A DNA stretch of 64,000 nt, taken from positions 46,772,001-46,836,000 of the forward strand of contig NC_057835.1 of assembly GCF_910594005.1 (NCBI RefSeq), written 5' to 3'. This document shows, one piece after another, positions 23,770 to 36,278 of the stretch. The position numbers and the translations under genes were made by a program. Under the pieces are notes generated by a model. It saw only the letters and a program-made list of their open reading frames with translations. It was not told where the DNA came from and made no database searches. Source of the DNA: Cervus elaphus. Its lineage: Eukaryota; Chordata; Mammalia; Artiodactyla; Cervidae. How positions within the stretch are numbered: the first letter of the stretch is position 1; each line of letters begins with the position of its first letter.

Positions 23770-23979
23770 GGGCTTCCCTGATGGCTCAGTCTGTAAAAAA
23801 TCTGCCTGCAATCCAGGAAGACCTGGGTTCGATTCTTGGGTCAGGAAGATCCCCTGGAGAAGGGAATGGCAACCTACTCCAGTATTCTTGCCTGGAGAAT
23901 GCCATGGACAGAGGAGCCTGGCAGGCAACAGTACATGGGGTCACAAAGAGTCTGACATGATGGAGTGACTAACACTTTC
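23770..23979 (+). mobile_element. Bov-tA SINE
   Basis: GGGCTTCCCTGATGGCTCAG to GAGTGACTAACACTTT. Confidence 0.93.
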
Positions 23980-24055
23980 TGTAGTTAGCACTGAGAGGGC
24001 TCAAGCCTTCTACTGAATTTCTATAGCTGTGGATAAGATCCCCCTAGTGGCCCTT

Positions 24056-24326
24056 TGGAGAAGGAAATGGCAACCCACTCCAGTATTCTTGCCTAGAGAC
24101 TCCTGTGGACAGAGTACCCTGGTGGGCTGCCGTCCATGGGGTTACACAGAGTCGGACACCACTGGAGCAACTTAGCATGCATGCATGCATTGGAGAAGGA
24201 AATGGCAACCCACTCCAGTATTCTCGCCTGGAGAATCCCAGGGACGGAGGAGTCTGGTGGGCTGCCGTCTATGGGGTCGCACAGAGTCGGACATGACCGA
24301 AGCGACTTAGCAGCAGCAGCAGCAGT
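24056..24326 (+). mobile_element. Bov-A2 dimeric SINE
   Basis: Two Bov-A monomers in tandem (24056-24190 and 24191-24326), each starting GGAGAAGGAAATGGCAACCC, ending in a (CAG)n tail. Confidence 0.9.
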
Positions 24327-25163
24327 GGCCCTTAGATCCATCTTCCATAACACATTGAAGTTTCCTTTCTTGTTATTACCAGCATTGTTTAATCTAAAAC
24401 ACACCCACATAAATCTGATGAGTGATCCTGGACTGAAGAGGGAATATTTTATTATTGTACTCTGGTAGTTTATTTTCCAAATATTCCGAAATGAGTCAAG
24501 TGCCCAGAAATGGAGAATCTGTAATCCTTCTGAATGCTGCCTGGTAGGTTCAGAAGTACCAACGCCACCCACCATTCTGCTTCTGCCTCAGATCCTAGGA
24601 GAAGGGGGCTGTTTCTCAGCTCTCTGTCGCTAAATTAGAAGTGAACCGCTTTCTGCAGCTGAATTAGACGTTTGTGCTGCAGCCAAAACACAGTGCGGAT
24701 TAGACAACTAAAGATGTCTTTTCAAGGAAACAAAGAAATTAATTAAAGCCAGACAGGAAGCGTCTCCGGTGCAGCGTTTGGCATTGTACCCTCTCTCAGG
24801 CCTGCGGGAGCCAACAGCGAGGGTGCGATGTGGCAGGTGGTGGTTGGAAACCTTAGCCAGGCCTTGGGGTTAACGGAGAGCCCCTCATGGGACGGGCGGC
24901 TGCCACCACTGTGAATGCCGGAGAGCAGGCTGCTGGAGCGTGCCCCCGGCAAGGAGTCGGTGTGTGTGAGTGCACGCGTGTCAGTGTGAGTGCCTGTGTA
25001 GGACCTGGGCCGGGGAAGGGAATAGAGCCATTACAAAGTCTCGATGGGGATAAACGGGCACCTTTTCTTTCCAGGGTAAAGGGACAGACAGGTTTCTGAG
25101 GGAACAACAGCAAAATGACACGTTAGGAGGAAAAGAAGTCAGGCACGTTCATTAATGCTATTC
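24327..25163. other. Intergenic, nothing recognised
   Basis: GC content rises around 24750-25050 without a gene signal. Confidence 0.45.
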
Positions 25164-25600
25164 GATATAGAGTAGGTCCCATATAGGGCTTCCCTATATA
25201 TGAATCTTCAAGGTGCGAACTTTGAAAGATGCAAGTGTGGGTCTGTGCATCTGGTTCCAGCAGATGCTGTCTCCTGTTGCTGACGGTCCTTCAGCTCTGC
25301 CATCTCCCACCTCCTCTCCCTCCTCAGTAAATCTTCTTGCCTGTTCACTCTATGCCCGCCCCTGTATGCCACCTGTTGTGCTGTTCTACTGTCATTTTCA
25401 AGGTACTATACTGTAAGATTAAAATTCTGTTTATGTATAATTTGTGTGAAAAGTATTATAACCCATCACAGTGCAGAACTATATTGCCAATTGTGTTATT
25501 TGGGCACTTAAGCTGACTTTGTTGGACTTAACAAACTAATTGGACTTAGGAACTCGCACGCTGAACAAAACTCATTTGTATGTGGAGGACTTACTGTAAT
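25164..25600. mobile_element. Non-autonomous Tc1/mariner-type DNA transposon remnant
   Basis: The right end reads GTATGTGGAGGACTTACTGTA and the left end AGAGTAGGTCCCATATA, imperfect inverted termini; TTGTTGGACTTAACAAACTA fits a Tigger-like element. Family not resolved. Confidence 0.5.
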
Positions 25601-25604
25601 TCAC

Positions 25605-25740
25605 TGAGGTGAGTGTTGTCCCATTTTTAGAGATGAGCATGGTGAGGTAGACAGGGATCAGTTACCCTGACGATGCTTAAATGGTGAACAAGTGGCATTA
25701 CTGGGACTTGAATTCTGGTCTTTGCCATCAAGGCAAGGTT
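25605..25740 (-). mobile_element. MIR fragment
   Basis: CCCATTTTTAGAGATGAGCA ... ACTGGGACTTGAATTCTGG: reverse MIR core. Confidence 0.55.
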
Positions 25741-25919
25741 GCAGACCCCGTTCCCCATGCTGCCTCTTCTATGACCCCTTCTTGCAATGTTTCCCAAGGG
25801 CTGGGTATGGTGGCGACTCACTGAACAGAACTCCAGAGGAAACCCACGTGGCCTCTTGAGGCCTCTGGGCCTCCATGGAGAAAAGAGGAAGATGAATTAC
25901 TCGAGCTCAAATCTCTTCT

Positions 25920-26131
25920 GGGGCTTCCCTAGTGGCTCAGACAGTAAAGAATCCACCGGCAATGCAGGAGCTGTGGATTCAATCCCTGGGTTGGGAAGAT
26001 CCTCTGGAGAAGGGAATAGCTAACCACTCCAGTATTCTTGCCTGGAGAATTCCATGGACAGAGGAGCCTGGTGGAGTGGAGTACTGCCCATGGGGTCACA
26101 AAGAGTTGGACTGAGTGACTAACGTTTTCAC
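25920..26131 (+). mobile_element. Bov-tA SINE
   Basis: GGGCTTCCCTAGTGGCTCAG to GAGTGACTAACG. Confidence 0.93.
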
Positions 26132-28199
26132 AAGATCCCTTCTAGCTCTAACATTCTATTTGTAAAGCCTGAAGGATTTTGGGGGTGGGGCAAGATAACC
26201 CAGACTCTAGACTAAGCCGATTGTGGTGGAAACCTTACCTTATTGTTGTGTCCCAGATATAAAGGATGGCATTTAGTTTCTCCAGAGAAACTTGGAGTCA
26301 GACACTAAGCCCCACTCTCTTCAACTGTAGTTCTACTGCTTTTAGAGGGAAACAGAGTGCCTGACACATTAAATACTCAGTGATTATAGGATGAATGAAT
26401 GCAAGATTGAATGGAACCCAATGCTCAGTTGGCCCTGAGAGTGGGGGTAGGGATGGGGAGTGAAGGACCTGTGTGCAGAGGTGCATAGAGATGCATTTGG
26501 ACAAAATAGAACTTAAAATGATATTTACAACCAGAACCATGTGGTGAAGTCTATTTTTTTTTTTTTAAAGCAAACAAAGATGGAGTTTCAGTGGGTTGGT
26601 TAAATGACTTTGATGTGGCTACTTTGTAGACGCAGTTAATCAGCTCTGCACAGGCTGTTTGGTAGAAAAAGAAGCCAAATGTTAAAGCCACTGCCTGATT
26701 ATCTTTGCTGCAAAGAGATAGACCCCGAGTAGATAATCTTTTGTCTCCGGGAGCCCATTAATTAGTCTTGGAACACATCTTGGATGGTCTCCGGCTCTGC
26801 TGGGAGTGGAGAATGGAATTGCACAGCATGTTCAAATCAGGAGATAGGGAGGGGGAGCATTGGGAGGAAGAACGGGATGGGTGGGCACCTGTGGTGCAGC
26901 CGGGGTGCCTAAAATGTGGTTCTAATTTTTACCTGCAGTGACATCTGTCACCTCAGAAGTGCTTTATGGAAGTGATTTCAAGGGAAATTTGAAAGGTGGG
27001 GTCTGGATCCTGGAAGAACAAGAAGGAGAACTGTTGCAGGGGCAAAGGAGAAAGAGAGATGGATGGTCCAATAAGGAATGGTGTGCCCCCAAGGTTCCAC
27101 ACTCCACAGAAACCTCCAGCCACCCTGGGACTTCCCACTAGATATGGGCACCAATTTGTTACATTTCAAAAGAGCATGACCTGACCGTAGCTGACACCGC
27201 GCAGCCTGGTCACAGAGTACAGAGTGTGTGGGCATCACCAAGGCGGGGAGAGAGGGCATTTGCCTTTGGAAGCAGTTAAGACGGAGTCCGGCATGCACAC
27301 GGCTGCTGGATTTCAAGGCTCAGTGGGAAACCACTGGGGCCAAAGGATATGAATATGTAACATTTTCCTAAGGAAATAGTCAATCTGTTGGTTTTACCCT
27401 TCCCCGGGTAACAAGATATAGATGATGAGCAAGTGAAAGTCACGGGGGACAATGGAAGGTCATTGAATCCAACTAGTTCTGCAAAAGAATGAAGGGAGAA
27501 ACACCACAGGATGGAAGCCCACGCAGGAAAAACACAGTAAGAGTAATTGTAATTGACAAGAATCTCTGAACTAAAACCATTTCATTTTCAAAGGCTTCCC
27601 AGTCATTAATGAGTAATGAGTAAGAGGAGAGAGTAGGGAATATGTTTGTGGGAAAATTATTTTTACCTCCATTTAAATATTGTCACGTAGAGTTTTATTC
27701 CCTGTGTGTTCTGCTTTCCCGCTAACTGCCGGCTGGCTCTCTGTTTCACTGAGCCTCTATTCAGTTACTACGGTAGGCTTCATTCTGGTTGACTGTAGAT
27801 TCTTTCATCCAGCCCTGGTGGTGGGTAATTAATATATAACCTAACACTTATTCACTGGGGTTAATGTAAACTATTGATGGAAGAGAACTATGAGTTTTCA
27901 ACAAATTCCTTCTTGAAGCCCTCACATGGAAGGACCCACAGATTCAGATCATATCCATTTAATCATGTTTCGGTGCAGACTCCATAGTTTTCCAATTTAT
28001 TATGATCAGAGAGTTTACATCTCTGCCCTCTCTTCCCATGGCATCATATTACATACTGGCTTTCACCAGGAAGCTCAATGTAATTTTATTGATTAATTAT
28101 GAAACCAATAGGTAGAAAGCTAATAAGTATATATTGTACTACTAGCTGTGGAAATGGAGATATGACTATTCAAAGCTCAAACTGAAGTCATTATGTAGC
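26132..28199. other. Intergenic, nothing recognised
   Basis: 2 kb of unique-looking sequence with a T run at 26552-26565. Four overlapping ORFs at 26938-27316 are not protein-like. Confidence 0.5.
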
Positions 28200-28421
28200 C
28201 CCCTTCAAACCTTCTGTCTCCATTTATAGCTCATTAACATTATCATCATCTATCTAGAAACCCAAGAGTTTTCATCTATGCCCCCAATCCCCTCGATCTT
28301 GTCAGTTACCAGATTCCTTCTGTTCTACTACCTGCTTATGTCTGCAATGAGCATCGTCGTTTTCCCTGTTCCCTCTGCTCTGTCCAAACCAGTCTCAGCG
28401 TCCTATAGTACAAGCTCCGAA
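28200..28421 (+). mobile_element. Possible L2 fragment
   Basis: CCCAAGAGTTTTCATCTATG and a pyrimidine-rich layout resemble L2 ORF sequence; interrupted by a SINE scrap. Confidence 0.35.
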
Positions 28422-28483
28422 CTTCCCAACCTGGGATCGAACCTGGGTCTCCCACATTGCAGGCAGATTCTTTACTGTCACCT
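28422..28483 (-). mobile_element. Bov-tA fragment
   Basis: ACCTGGGATCGAACCTGGGT ... GCAGGCAGATTCTTTACTGT, the tRNA-derived part in reverse. Confidence 0.8.
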
Positions 28484-28718
28484 CCCCACATTCATCATCC
28501 ACCCTTGCAGTATGTGTTTACTGAGCTCCTACTATGTGCATACACAGTAGTGGAGAAATGAGAATATGGCAATAAATAAAACCGATACTGTTGTCCTTAC
28601 AAATGTTGCTTCTTACACTGATGCATATATTTAAACTTTTATAAAGAAGTTCTGTAAATTTATGGAGTCAAACATATCGGCCTTTAAAGGTATTATTATT
28701 TGTGGTTTTGTGGACAGT

Positions 28719-28947
28719 TGACCCTTGAGCAACACAGGTTTGAACTGTGTGGATCCACTTACAGGCAGATTTTTCAGTAAATAGGTGCTACAGTATTATT
28801 TAATCCACAGTTGGTTGAATTGGGGATGTGGAACCAAGGGTATAGTGGACTGACACTTAATATATATACATACTCAAATTTTTGACTGTGTGTGGGTCAG
28901 CTCCGCTAACTTCCCACATTGTTCATGGGTCAACGGCTTCAGAAATC
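28719..28947 (+). mobile_element. MER2-type DNA transposon
   Basis: Inverted termini CAGTTGACCCTTGAGCAACA and TTGTTCATGGGTCAAC, with TTTGAACTGTGTGGATCCAC inside. Near full-length non-autonomous Tigger relative. Confidence 0.8.
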
Positions 28948-29029
28948 TCTTGCTTCAAAACTATAATAAAAATCTCACATAGACCAATAATGATTAAGAA
29001 CTCAGGACAGCAGTCAAACTAAGTTTACA

Positions 29030-29215
29030 TCCTATCTTTGTCAATGAAAGCTAGGCAATTTAGTCAACTCTTCTTTACTTCAGTTTGGTCATTTGTACAG
29101 CTAAAGATTATTTAAGGGTATTTAACTCATTGCAGCTGTTTTGGAAATCAACTAAAATTAAATGTATATAGAAAGGTGCTGACAAACTGCAAGTTTGTGT
29201 TATTATAGCTATCAT
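29030..29215 (+). mobile_element. MIR
   Basis: AGGCAATTTAGTCAACTCTT ... TTTGGTCATTTGTACAG ... GAAAGGTGCTGACAAAC. Confidence 0.5.
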
Positions 29216-29389
29216 TTTACCATGTTTTTTATGATTGCCTCTCTAATCCATTTGAAATTTATTTTCATTTATGGTGTAAATTGGGAGTCCCATTTTATGT
29301 CATTCTTCATATGGAAGACCAGTTATCCCCTAAATTTGTTTATGGTTTTCCATGGTTTCTCTTTGCTCTTCGACTCAGGATGATTCCTC

Positions 29390-29880
29390 ATCTTCTCCAC
29401 TGCCTGGGTTCTCGCTCCACCTGCATTTCAGACCTCCCTTTTTACCACTCTCTCCCTCTGTGTTACAGCCACCCTCGCCTCCTTTGTGGTCCTGGGACAT
29501 CCCATCCTCCCTTCCTCCCCAGGGCCTTTACACTTGCTATTTTCTTTCCTTGGAATGTTTTTCTTCCCACATTTTCTATGGCTGCTCCCAGTCACCCAGG
29601 CCTTTCCTATCCACTGAAGATAAAACACAGCATCTCTTCCCGCTCCCCAACCCCTCACCCCCAAACCACTACTTACTCTCTATTTCATCACCATTTTATT
29701 TACTTTGTTCCATCTTATTTCATTTGTCACATTTATGATCTGGAATTTGTTTTGAAAATCATTTCTTCCCTTCCCTCCCTGGAAAGTACGTTTAATTGGA
29801 ACAGCGATTCTTGCCTGTTTTATATACCGTGGTATCTGCAGAATCTGGATTAGTGCCTAGGAAATAGTATTGAAATAATT
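29390..29880 (+). mobile_element. L2 LINE 3' end
   Basis: Pyrimidine-rich text with CAGGGCCTTTACACTTGCTA and TTTCCTTGGAATGTTTTTCT, typical of the L2 3' part. The 190-codon ORF across it is incidental. Confidence 0.7.
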
Positions 29881-31518
29881 ACCTTATCAGGAAGCCTCTC
29901 TTTCTCCGGACCAAACCAAACTTGCTTTTTAGAAGGCTAATCCTGGCGACACTATGGAAGTCGGTTTGTTGCATGTCTGGAACACTCTCTGTCTTATCCT
30001 TTCAGTCTTACCTTAATTGTAACTTGCTCACATAAAGAAGTATGAGGATTCAAATCAGATCAGACATTTATTTGGCACTTGCTGTGTGCAGGGAACTGTG
30101 GTATATGTCACAGGGAACACTTAAAAGCTAAACTGTGCCTCAGAGGGCAAGGGGGACAGCTGGGAAAGAGTCTCTCCACTCCAGAATGATCACATGTGAG
30201 TTGATATCAGGACATGCAGATGGAACAGATCCTGGAAACAGATGTGATTCCTGGTAAACAGTTGGTTCTGGAGCCCCCGAGGTCCAGCCTTGAGATTTTA
30301 AGAGTCATCTTAGATGAGAGCAAACACTGAGGATGGTGACTGTAAAGGGACAGTAGTGCTGTCATTAAAAAAAAAAAAAGAATTGAAAAGAATCCTAGTG
30401 CAGATCCACAGAGGTAGGAACGTAGACCGATGAATGATTTTTAACAATAACAGAGGAGGGTGGAGTGTGTCTGGCTCAACTTAACAAGAGTCTTGGAATT
30501 CTCACTCCCCCTCACAAATGCATGTCCTAGAATTGGCAGCTCATCCCTGGCAGAATTGCCAAGACTCCTCCATTCCCTAGGTGACTGATCATCTACCAAA
30601 TTGCTGAGCTCCAGAAAGTCTGTTTCCCCAGGTAGCCTAAGTGAGAAACCTGATCCTGTGACCCAAAGATTCAGAGCGAACCTTTAACTGGGAGCTCAGT
30701 ACACAGGATGGAGTGGGCCAAACAGCTCTGGGGAATGAGGAAATTCCCCTCACGAGGTCAGGAACGAAGCAGGGGTTTGAGACCAAGATGGTCAGGCTCT
30801 TCCTGCTTTTGCCATGAGGCTGTCATCATTGCTTTGCATCATGTGCAAGAAAGCAAAACCCCAGGGTGAGCTCAGACTCAGACATGGCGTGTGGGTTTGC
30901 AATGTCCATTCTGAGGGCCAAGGGTATGGTAAGGGTGGTGTGGGCTCAAGACTGAGAAGGCAGCAAACCCCTTAAACTGTCAATGTTCTAGGAGTAAGTG
31001 GGGAGAGTAACCTGCATAGGGAGGCCCTGGTTCCACAAAAATAAGCAGGTCAGTCCAGGGGAGTTTGGAACAGGGTGAGTGTTTATAATTGCACAGATGG
31101 GATGGGGTAGAGGAGGGAGATGGAAAAGGCGGGGCTAAGGTCAAAGGGGTCTTATAAGAGGCAATTTGTGGGTTTGGGGGTACCCTAGAGTCAGGGGCAC
31201 ACACACAAAGGAGACAGCATACCTAAGAGAACCCTCCCTTGATTCACCTTTTGGCCCCCAGGTCTGTCTTTGGAGATTAGGAGAGAGGCAGCTAGGGTCA
31301 GGTGCTGGCTAAAGCTATTTGCCTTGAGACTTCCTGCAGGGTAACACTCCCCTGCCCTCAAGCAGGTGGGCTTTCCTCATGGCCAGGGGCATTCTTTGCT
31401 CTCAGTTTGCATTTCTTCACAGGAATGCCTGGCCACGTGGGTAAATGCCATTAACATTTCCCCAGGCTTCTTGTGAAGAGGGTCTGTGAGCATTTACAGA
31501 GCATTTAGCATCTTCAAA
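29881..31518. other. Intergenic, nothing firm
   Basis: 30060-30130 (TTTGGCACTTGCTGTGTGCA) may be an old LINE tail. No gene. Confidence 0.45.
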
Positions 31519-31727
31519 GGGCTTCCCTGGTGGCTTACAGTAAAGAATCTGCCTGCAATGTGGGAGATCTAGGCTCGTTACCTGGGTCCAGAAGATCCCC
31601 TGGAGGAGGAGATGGCAATCCACTCCAGTATTCTTGCCTGGAGAATTCCATGGACAGAGGAGCCTGGTGGGCTACAGTCCATAGGGTTGCAGAGAGCTGG
31701 ACATGACTGAGCCACTGACACACACTA
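31519..31727 (+). mobile_element. Bov-tA SINE
   Basis: GGGCTTCCCTGGTGGCTTAC to GACATGACTGAGCCACTG; abuts the next BovB end directly. Confidence 0.93.
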
Positions 31728-32062
31728 GCATCCCTTGGACAGCAAAGAGATCAAACCTTTCAGTCCTAAAGGAAATCGGTCCTGAATATTCATTGGAAGG
31801 ACTGCTGCTGAAGCTGAAGCTCCAATACTTTGGCCATTTGATGCAAAGAGCTGACATACTGGAAAAGACCCTCATCCTGATGCTGGGAAAGATTGAAGGC
31901 AGGAGGAGAAGGGGATGACAGAGGATGAGATGGTTGGGTGGCATCATTGACTCAATGGACTTAAGTTTGAGCAAACTCTGGGAGATGGTGACGGACAGGG
32001 AACCTGGTGGACTGCAGTCCAAGGGGTCACCAACAGTCAGACACGACTTAGAGACGAAACAG
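31728..32062 (+). mobile_element. BovB LINE 3' end
   Basis: CATCCCTTGGACAGCAAAGA, ATTCATTGGAAGGACTGCTG through GACACGACTTAGAGACG. Confidence 0.92.
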
Positions 32063-32124
32063 CATCTTCATGTGCCGAGTTCAGTACCTTACATGGGGTG
32101 GTTGAGACAACCTTGTTTGTAGGT

Positions 32125-32429
32125 GTTTTTTTTTTTTTTTTTTATGTATAATTTTGTTTATTTATTTTTGGCTGTGCTGGGTCTTTGCTTCTGCACGCGA
32201 GCTTTTCTCTAGTTGTGGTGAGCAGGGGCGACTCTCTAGTTGTTGTGTGTGGGTTTCCCCTGTCGTGGAGTGCAGGCTCTACGGCCCTAGGGCACATGGG
32301 CTCAACTGCTGCGGTGTACGGGGGTTTAGCTCCTCAGTGGCAAGTGGGATCTTCCCAGATCAGGGATCGAATTCATTTCTCTTGCATTGGCAGGCATTTT
32401 CTTTACCACTGAGCCACCAGGGAAGCCCA
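32125..32429 (-). mobile_element. CHR-type SINE, full length
   Basis: T tract, TTTTGGCTGTGCTGGGTCTT and GAGCCACCAGGGAAGCCC. A second T tract follows at 32459-32477. Confidence 0.87.
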
Positions 32430-32593
32430 TTAATAGATTCTCTACTATGATTCCTCACTTTTTTTTTTTTTTTTTTAACTTTGACGGACTTTTATTAGAG
32501 AAATTTCCCCAAAAATGTTAATTTTTACCAAGAGTACCTTTTATCAACAGTGTTAGATTGTATTATCTGTGTTTTTTTTAATCTGTGTTTTTT

Positions 32594-32800
32594 AATTAAT
32601 TTTTTATTGAAGGATAATTGCTTTATAGAATTTTGCTGTTTTCTGTCAAACCTCAACATGAATCAGCCATAGGTATACATATAGCCCCTCCTTTTTGAAG
32701 CTCCCTCCCATCTCCCTCCCCATCCCACCCCTCTAGGTTGATACAGAGACCCTGTTTTAGTTTCCTGAGCCATACAGCAAATTCCCATTGGCTATCTATG
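32594..32800 (-). mobile_element. Ruminant L1 3'UTR fragment
   Basis: TTATTGAAGGATAATTGCTT, CAACATGAATCAGCCATAGG, ATACAGCAAATTCCCATTGG: reverse of a bovid L1 3'UTR. Confidence 0.8.
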
Positions 32801-32802
32801 AT

Positions 32803-32930
32803 TCCTCATTTCTTAAGTGGAAACAGAGGCACAGAGTAGTCCCATGGCTTCCTCAAAGTCACCCTGGAGCTGGGACTCAAACTCAGGTTCTTTTCTGCAG
32901 TGGCAGCTCTAACCACTCAGCTCCACTGCC
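32803..32930 (-). mobile_element. MIR
   Basis: GTGGAAACAGAGGCACAGAG ... GGGACTCAAACTCAGGTTC ... CTCTAACCACTCAGC, in reverse. Confidence 0.65.
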
Positions 32931-33081
32931 TGCTTCTCAGGCATGACCTTCTTCCTGCCAGGCGGTGAGCTGATTGTTAAAACTCCCAACCCTGGTGATG
33001 CCCTCAGCGCATATAAATTAGCCATCCTTGATCTTCCCAAATATCAAATGAACTTAAACAAGCTTTTATATAAAACTGATC

Positions 33082-33087
33082 TTTATT
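33082..33087 (-). terminator. Likely distal poly(A) signal of PAG1
   Basis: TTTATT on the plus strand reads AATAAA on the gene strand. Downstream on that strand (below 33060) lies a U-rich stretch reading TGTTTAAGTTCATTTGAT. Cleavage would be expected near 33060-33070. Below this point dense old repeats (MIR, L1) begin, which fits the end of a transcript. It was chosen by position and context; no transcript data are available. Confidence 0.6.
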
Positions 33088-33449
33088 GCAATTAAAAAAG
33101 AACAAAGACAATTTGATAAGTGCCTTTAATTACAACGTACCTGCTATTTACATGTAATTATACTTCTATATACAGCTTGAATAAGATTCATTACATGTAA
33201 ACTACAAGATATGACAAGTTAAACTCCAGCCTTTTGGGAACATTCAGAATAGAAATACTACGGGCAGAAACACACAGAAAACAAATACAATTTCAGTACC
33301 ATTGCTGGATGATGATCGCTATCTGGCCACAGAAGAGAATTGTAAATATGCATCAAATTGAAACTTATTCTTAACATGACTAACAGTATTGCTATTATTT
33401 AAACTCTAAACATAACAATTGGATCATTAAAAACAACACAAGTTCAATT

Positions 33450-33680
33450 TATATAGCACCTTTCTTCCAGAGTTCAAAGCATTTGTATTTATCTATATTA
33501 TCTCAATTGTCCCCATAACGTCCCTATGAGGTAGGCAATGGTTGGTATCATTATCCCCATTTTGGAGAAACTGAGGCACAGAGTAATTAATCACTTGCTC
33601 AAGGTCACACAGTAAAATCAATGCTGAAACGGACCACAGAGCCATGAGCTTGGCTCAAAACCAATGCTTCTCTTTAAACT
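33450..33680 (-). mobile_element. MIR, near full length, inside PAG1 3'UTR
   Basis: CATTATCCCCATTTTGGAGA, AAACTGAGGCACAGAGTAAT and CTCAAGGTCACACAG. It lies in sense orientation to the PAG1 transcript. Confidence 0.75.
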
Positions 33681-33824
33681 AAATTGGACCCTCTGAGAAT
33701 TTAATTCAATACTTCAATTCATTTTTCCAAGAAATAAAAAATGTGCATTTTTTTCTCCCATAAAAATTGTTGAAATACTATAGGCAATAAGCAAACACTC
33801 TAGGGCAGATGTGAGACTGATGCC

Positions 33825-33897
33825 AAGATTCCCCGGAGAAGGGAAAGGCTACCCACTCCAGTATTCTGGCCTGGAGAATGACTTAGCACTCATGCTC
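33825..33897 (+). mobile_element. Bov-tA fragment with internal deletion
   Basis: AAGATTCCCCGGAGAAGGGA ... GGCCTGGAGAA joined directly to TGACTTAGCACTCATGC; antisense in the PAG1 3'UTR. Confidence 0.8.
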
Positions 33898-35760
33898 TTT
33901 TAGAAAGTGTTTATGGAAGTTTCTTATTGGTTTTGTTTTTTCATTACTAGGAGGTTGTTTCCCCAGTTTTACAAAAAGTTGGAATGCAACATATTTGAAA
34001 GGTTGTTCCTAGTAACCTACAAATTATGTCTTTACTAGCCATCTCATGCTAGCCACAGGCTTATTTCTGAGTTTACAAAGAAGAAAATACCTAAACAATA
34101 ATTTATGTCTTTAACATCACCTTTCTCAGTCTTATACACATTTACAGTGTGCTCCTTAAGAGACTCAGAGTGGTAGGTAGTGCGTTGGAATTAGACAGTT
34201 TCCAGGGTCACATACACAGGGGCCGGAAGTCATGCCCACATCATTAGTTCAGACTTTACTTCTCATCCCTGCTCTGCCAGCCCCCCACTCCACCCCACCC
34301 CAAATCAAATATGTAGTTAGTACTCAGAAAAAAATAATTAAAAAAAGTGTCAAAATCTGAGGCATACAGGACTCTTTCAAACGTTTGTTGACTTGGATGT
34401 AAAATCCAACTTTCCCAACACATTCCACGAACTTCTCCCTCTGAGGCAAGCACTGCCAACGGGGCTGCCAAGCTTCCAGGACATCAACAGGCAGCCGTGG
34501 CGTGGCCCACAGGAATTCAGTTTCTCGTACGGCTCCAGGTAAAACAAGGGAAGCTTATATTTAAAAAGATGAATGCGAAAAAAGCAAGCAAGCTCGGGTC
34601 ACGATCATCATGCCAGGTTCATTTATGGGTTTCACATTAAAAATACATAAAAACTTGTCAAAGGAATGTTCAAAGACAGACTAAAGCCTTTGGTTCTAGT
34701 CTCTTCGCCTAGGGAAAGGCACTGCTGTCTGTCAGGGAAGCCTTTACTACCTAAATGGGAGCTAAAATTACATTTCTTTTTTTCCTTAAGCGTAAAAAAG
34801 GAGAAGGAAAGAGTCTGTTTACACTCATGGTTTCCCACTTGCTGAGTGAAAAAACAAACAAAACAAAATTAAACCAGACATTACAACAAGCCGGTTCTGA
34901 AATGCAGGCTCCAGGGGCCAAAACTGGTCTCTCTCTTTTAGCCTTAATTATCCTGTGAAGGGTGCCTAATGGGTATAGCAGGTAGGCTTTCAACAATTAA
35001 ATGTATAATGAAAATGAAGAGATACCTGTTCTGTTAATTTGGAAAATAATTACACTGGAATACATATTTTAGACCATGATTTTATTTCATTTACTTTGGT
35101 AATTCCAGATGAAGACTCCAATTTAACACAGTTTCTGGAATGATCTCTTTTAAGTCAAACACTACCTTAGCATGATGAGAGTGAAGTTTTAAAAAAAAAT
35201 GAAAACTAAACCCGGCCTGGATCCTCAGATGTATAGAAACAGAGGCCCTCAGTCACTGAATCACCCATTGACTCCAAATGTTGGAGATTTCATCTATAAA
35301 TGGCCAAGTTATTTTCAACATCTGGTAACTTCAGATGCTTGAACACCATCCTCATTTCCTTGAGACCTAGGAGAGCAGCTCAAACTCGTTACAGCAACGT
35401 AACTCATAAGCTCTGTTTCCCAGGGGTGGGGTGTAATAGCTACGGGATTTAAAAAAATGTTACACTCAATATACTTTAGAAATGATTCTTTCTTATAGGA
35501 AAGGGTTTTCCCCACCTCCCTCCTAAAACAATCAGTGTCCTTCTACTTTACGGGTAGCTACGGGTCTGCTGTTCCAGGATTTACCTTCAGGATCCGTACA
35601 TTGTAGGGGCTGTGAACTTACCCGGTGAGGGCACAGTGCTCCTTTTTTTACATTTGTGAGTCTGAATCCTCAATAGAATGTTTTAAAAATTCTTTTTCAT
35701 TGGCCCTTTAGTGCCAACCACATCTCACAAAAGACGTGGGCAAGAGTATACATGATTGGT
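33898..35760 (-). other. PAG1 3'UTR, mostly unique
   Basis: AT-rich sequence without recognised repeats other than copy 1 of the UTR duplication at 35071-35163. Confidence 0.6.
35071..35163. repeat. Direct duplication in 3'UTR, copy 1
   Basis: AGACCATGATTTTATTTCAT ... GTCAAACACTA. It matches 37574-37660 over about 90 bases with few changes, in the same orientation, 2.5 kb apart. On the gene strand it contains AATAAA. Confidence 0.9.
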
Positions 35761-35972
35761 GTACTGTGCTTATTAAACCATGTCTGACTCTTTGCAACCC
35801 CATGGACTGGAGTTGACCAGGTTCCTCTGTCCATGGAATTTTTCAGGCAAGAACATTGGGGTGGGTTGCCATGTCCTACTCAGGGGATCTTCTGGATCTG
35901 GGGGTCGAACCTGCATCTCTTGTGTCTCCTGCATTGGCAGCAGGTTCTTTACCACTGAGCCATCAGGGAAAA
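35761..35972 (-). mobile_element. Bov-tA SINE in 3'UTR
   Basis: Reverse copy from ACTGTGCTTATTAAACC to GAGCCATCAGGGAA; sense orientation in the PAG1 transcript. Confidence 0.92.
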
Positions 35973-36278
35973 GGCTGAGAAGCAATGGTTTACATGGTTA
36001 GCAAAGTTCCTGACAAATAACACCTAGCATTTGCTGCCCCAAGTGGGCCTGAGGCTTATCCAGGCAGCCCCTGATGCTGTAAAATGGGAACTGGGCAGAG
36101 CTGGGGAATGGTTCCAAGCTGCCAGGCAGGTCTGTGATACTGAAGATTGTAACTGCTATTGGAAAAGAAGGCATGGAATATTCTGGGAGTAGCAGACACA
36201 CAGGGGCCAAGATGGTGCCATGCAAAGTGACAGAAGGTTTTAAAATTCCAAATATTGAGAATAAAGAAGGCTGAGTGC

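Noticed and set aside
24056..24326. Tandem repeat with regular spacing, array-like
   Set aside because: It is simply the two-monomer structure of a Bov-A2 SINE, not a CRISPR or satellite array.
29281..29853. 190-codon ORF, the second longest in the window
   Set aside because: It is pyrimidine-rich L2 3' sequence with low-complexity Pro/Ser/His/Phe content and no domain.
33061..33068. Alternative view that PAG1 ends nearer the stop codon and 33062-38800 is intergenic
   Set aside because: Not excluded, but mammalian PAG1 is known to have a very long 3'UTR, and the AATAAA at 33082 has a suitable U-rich downstream region. Recorded as moderate confidence only.
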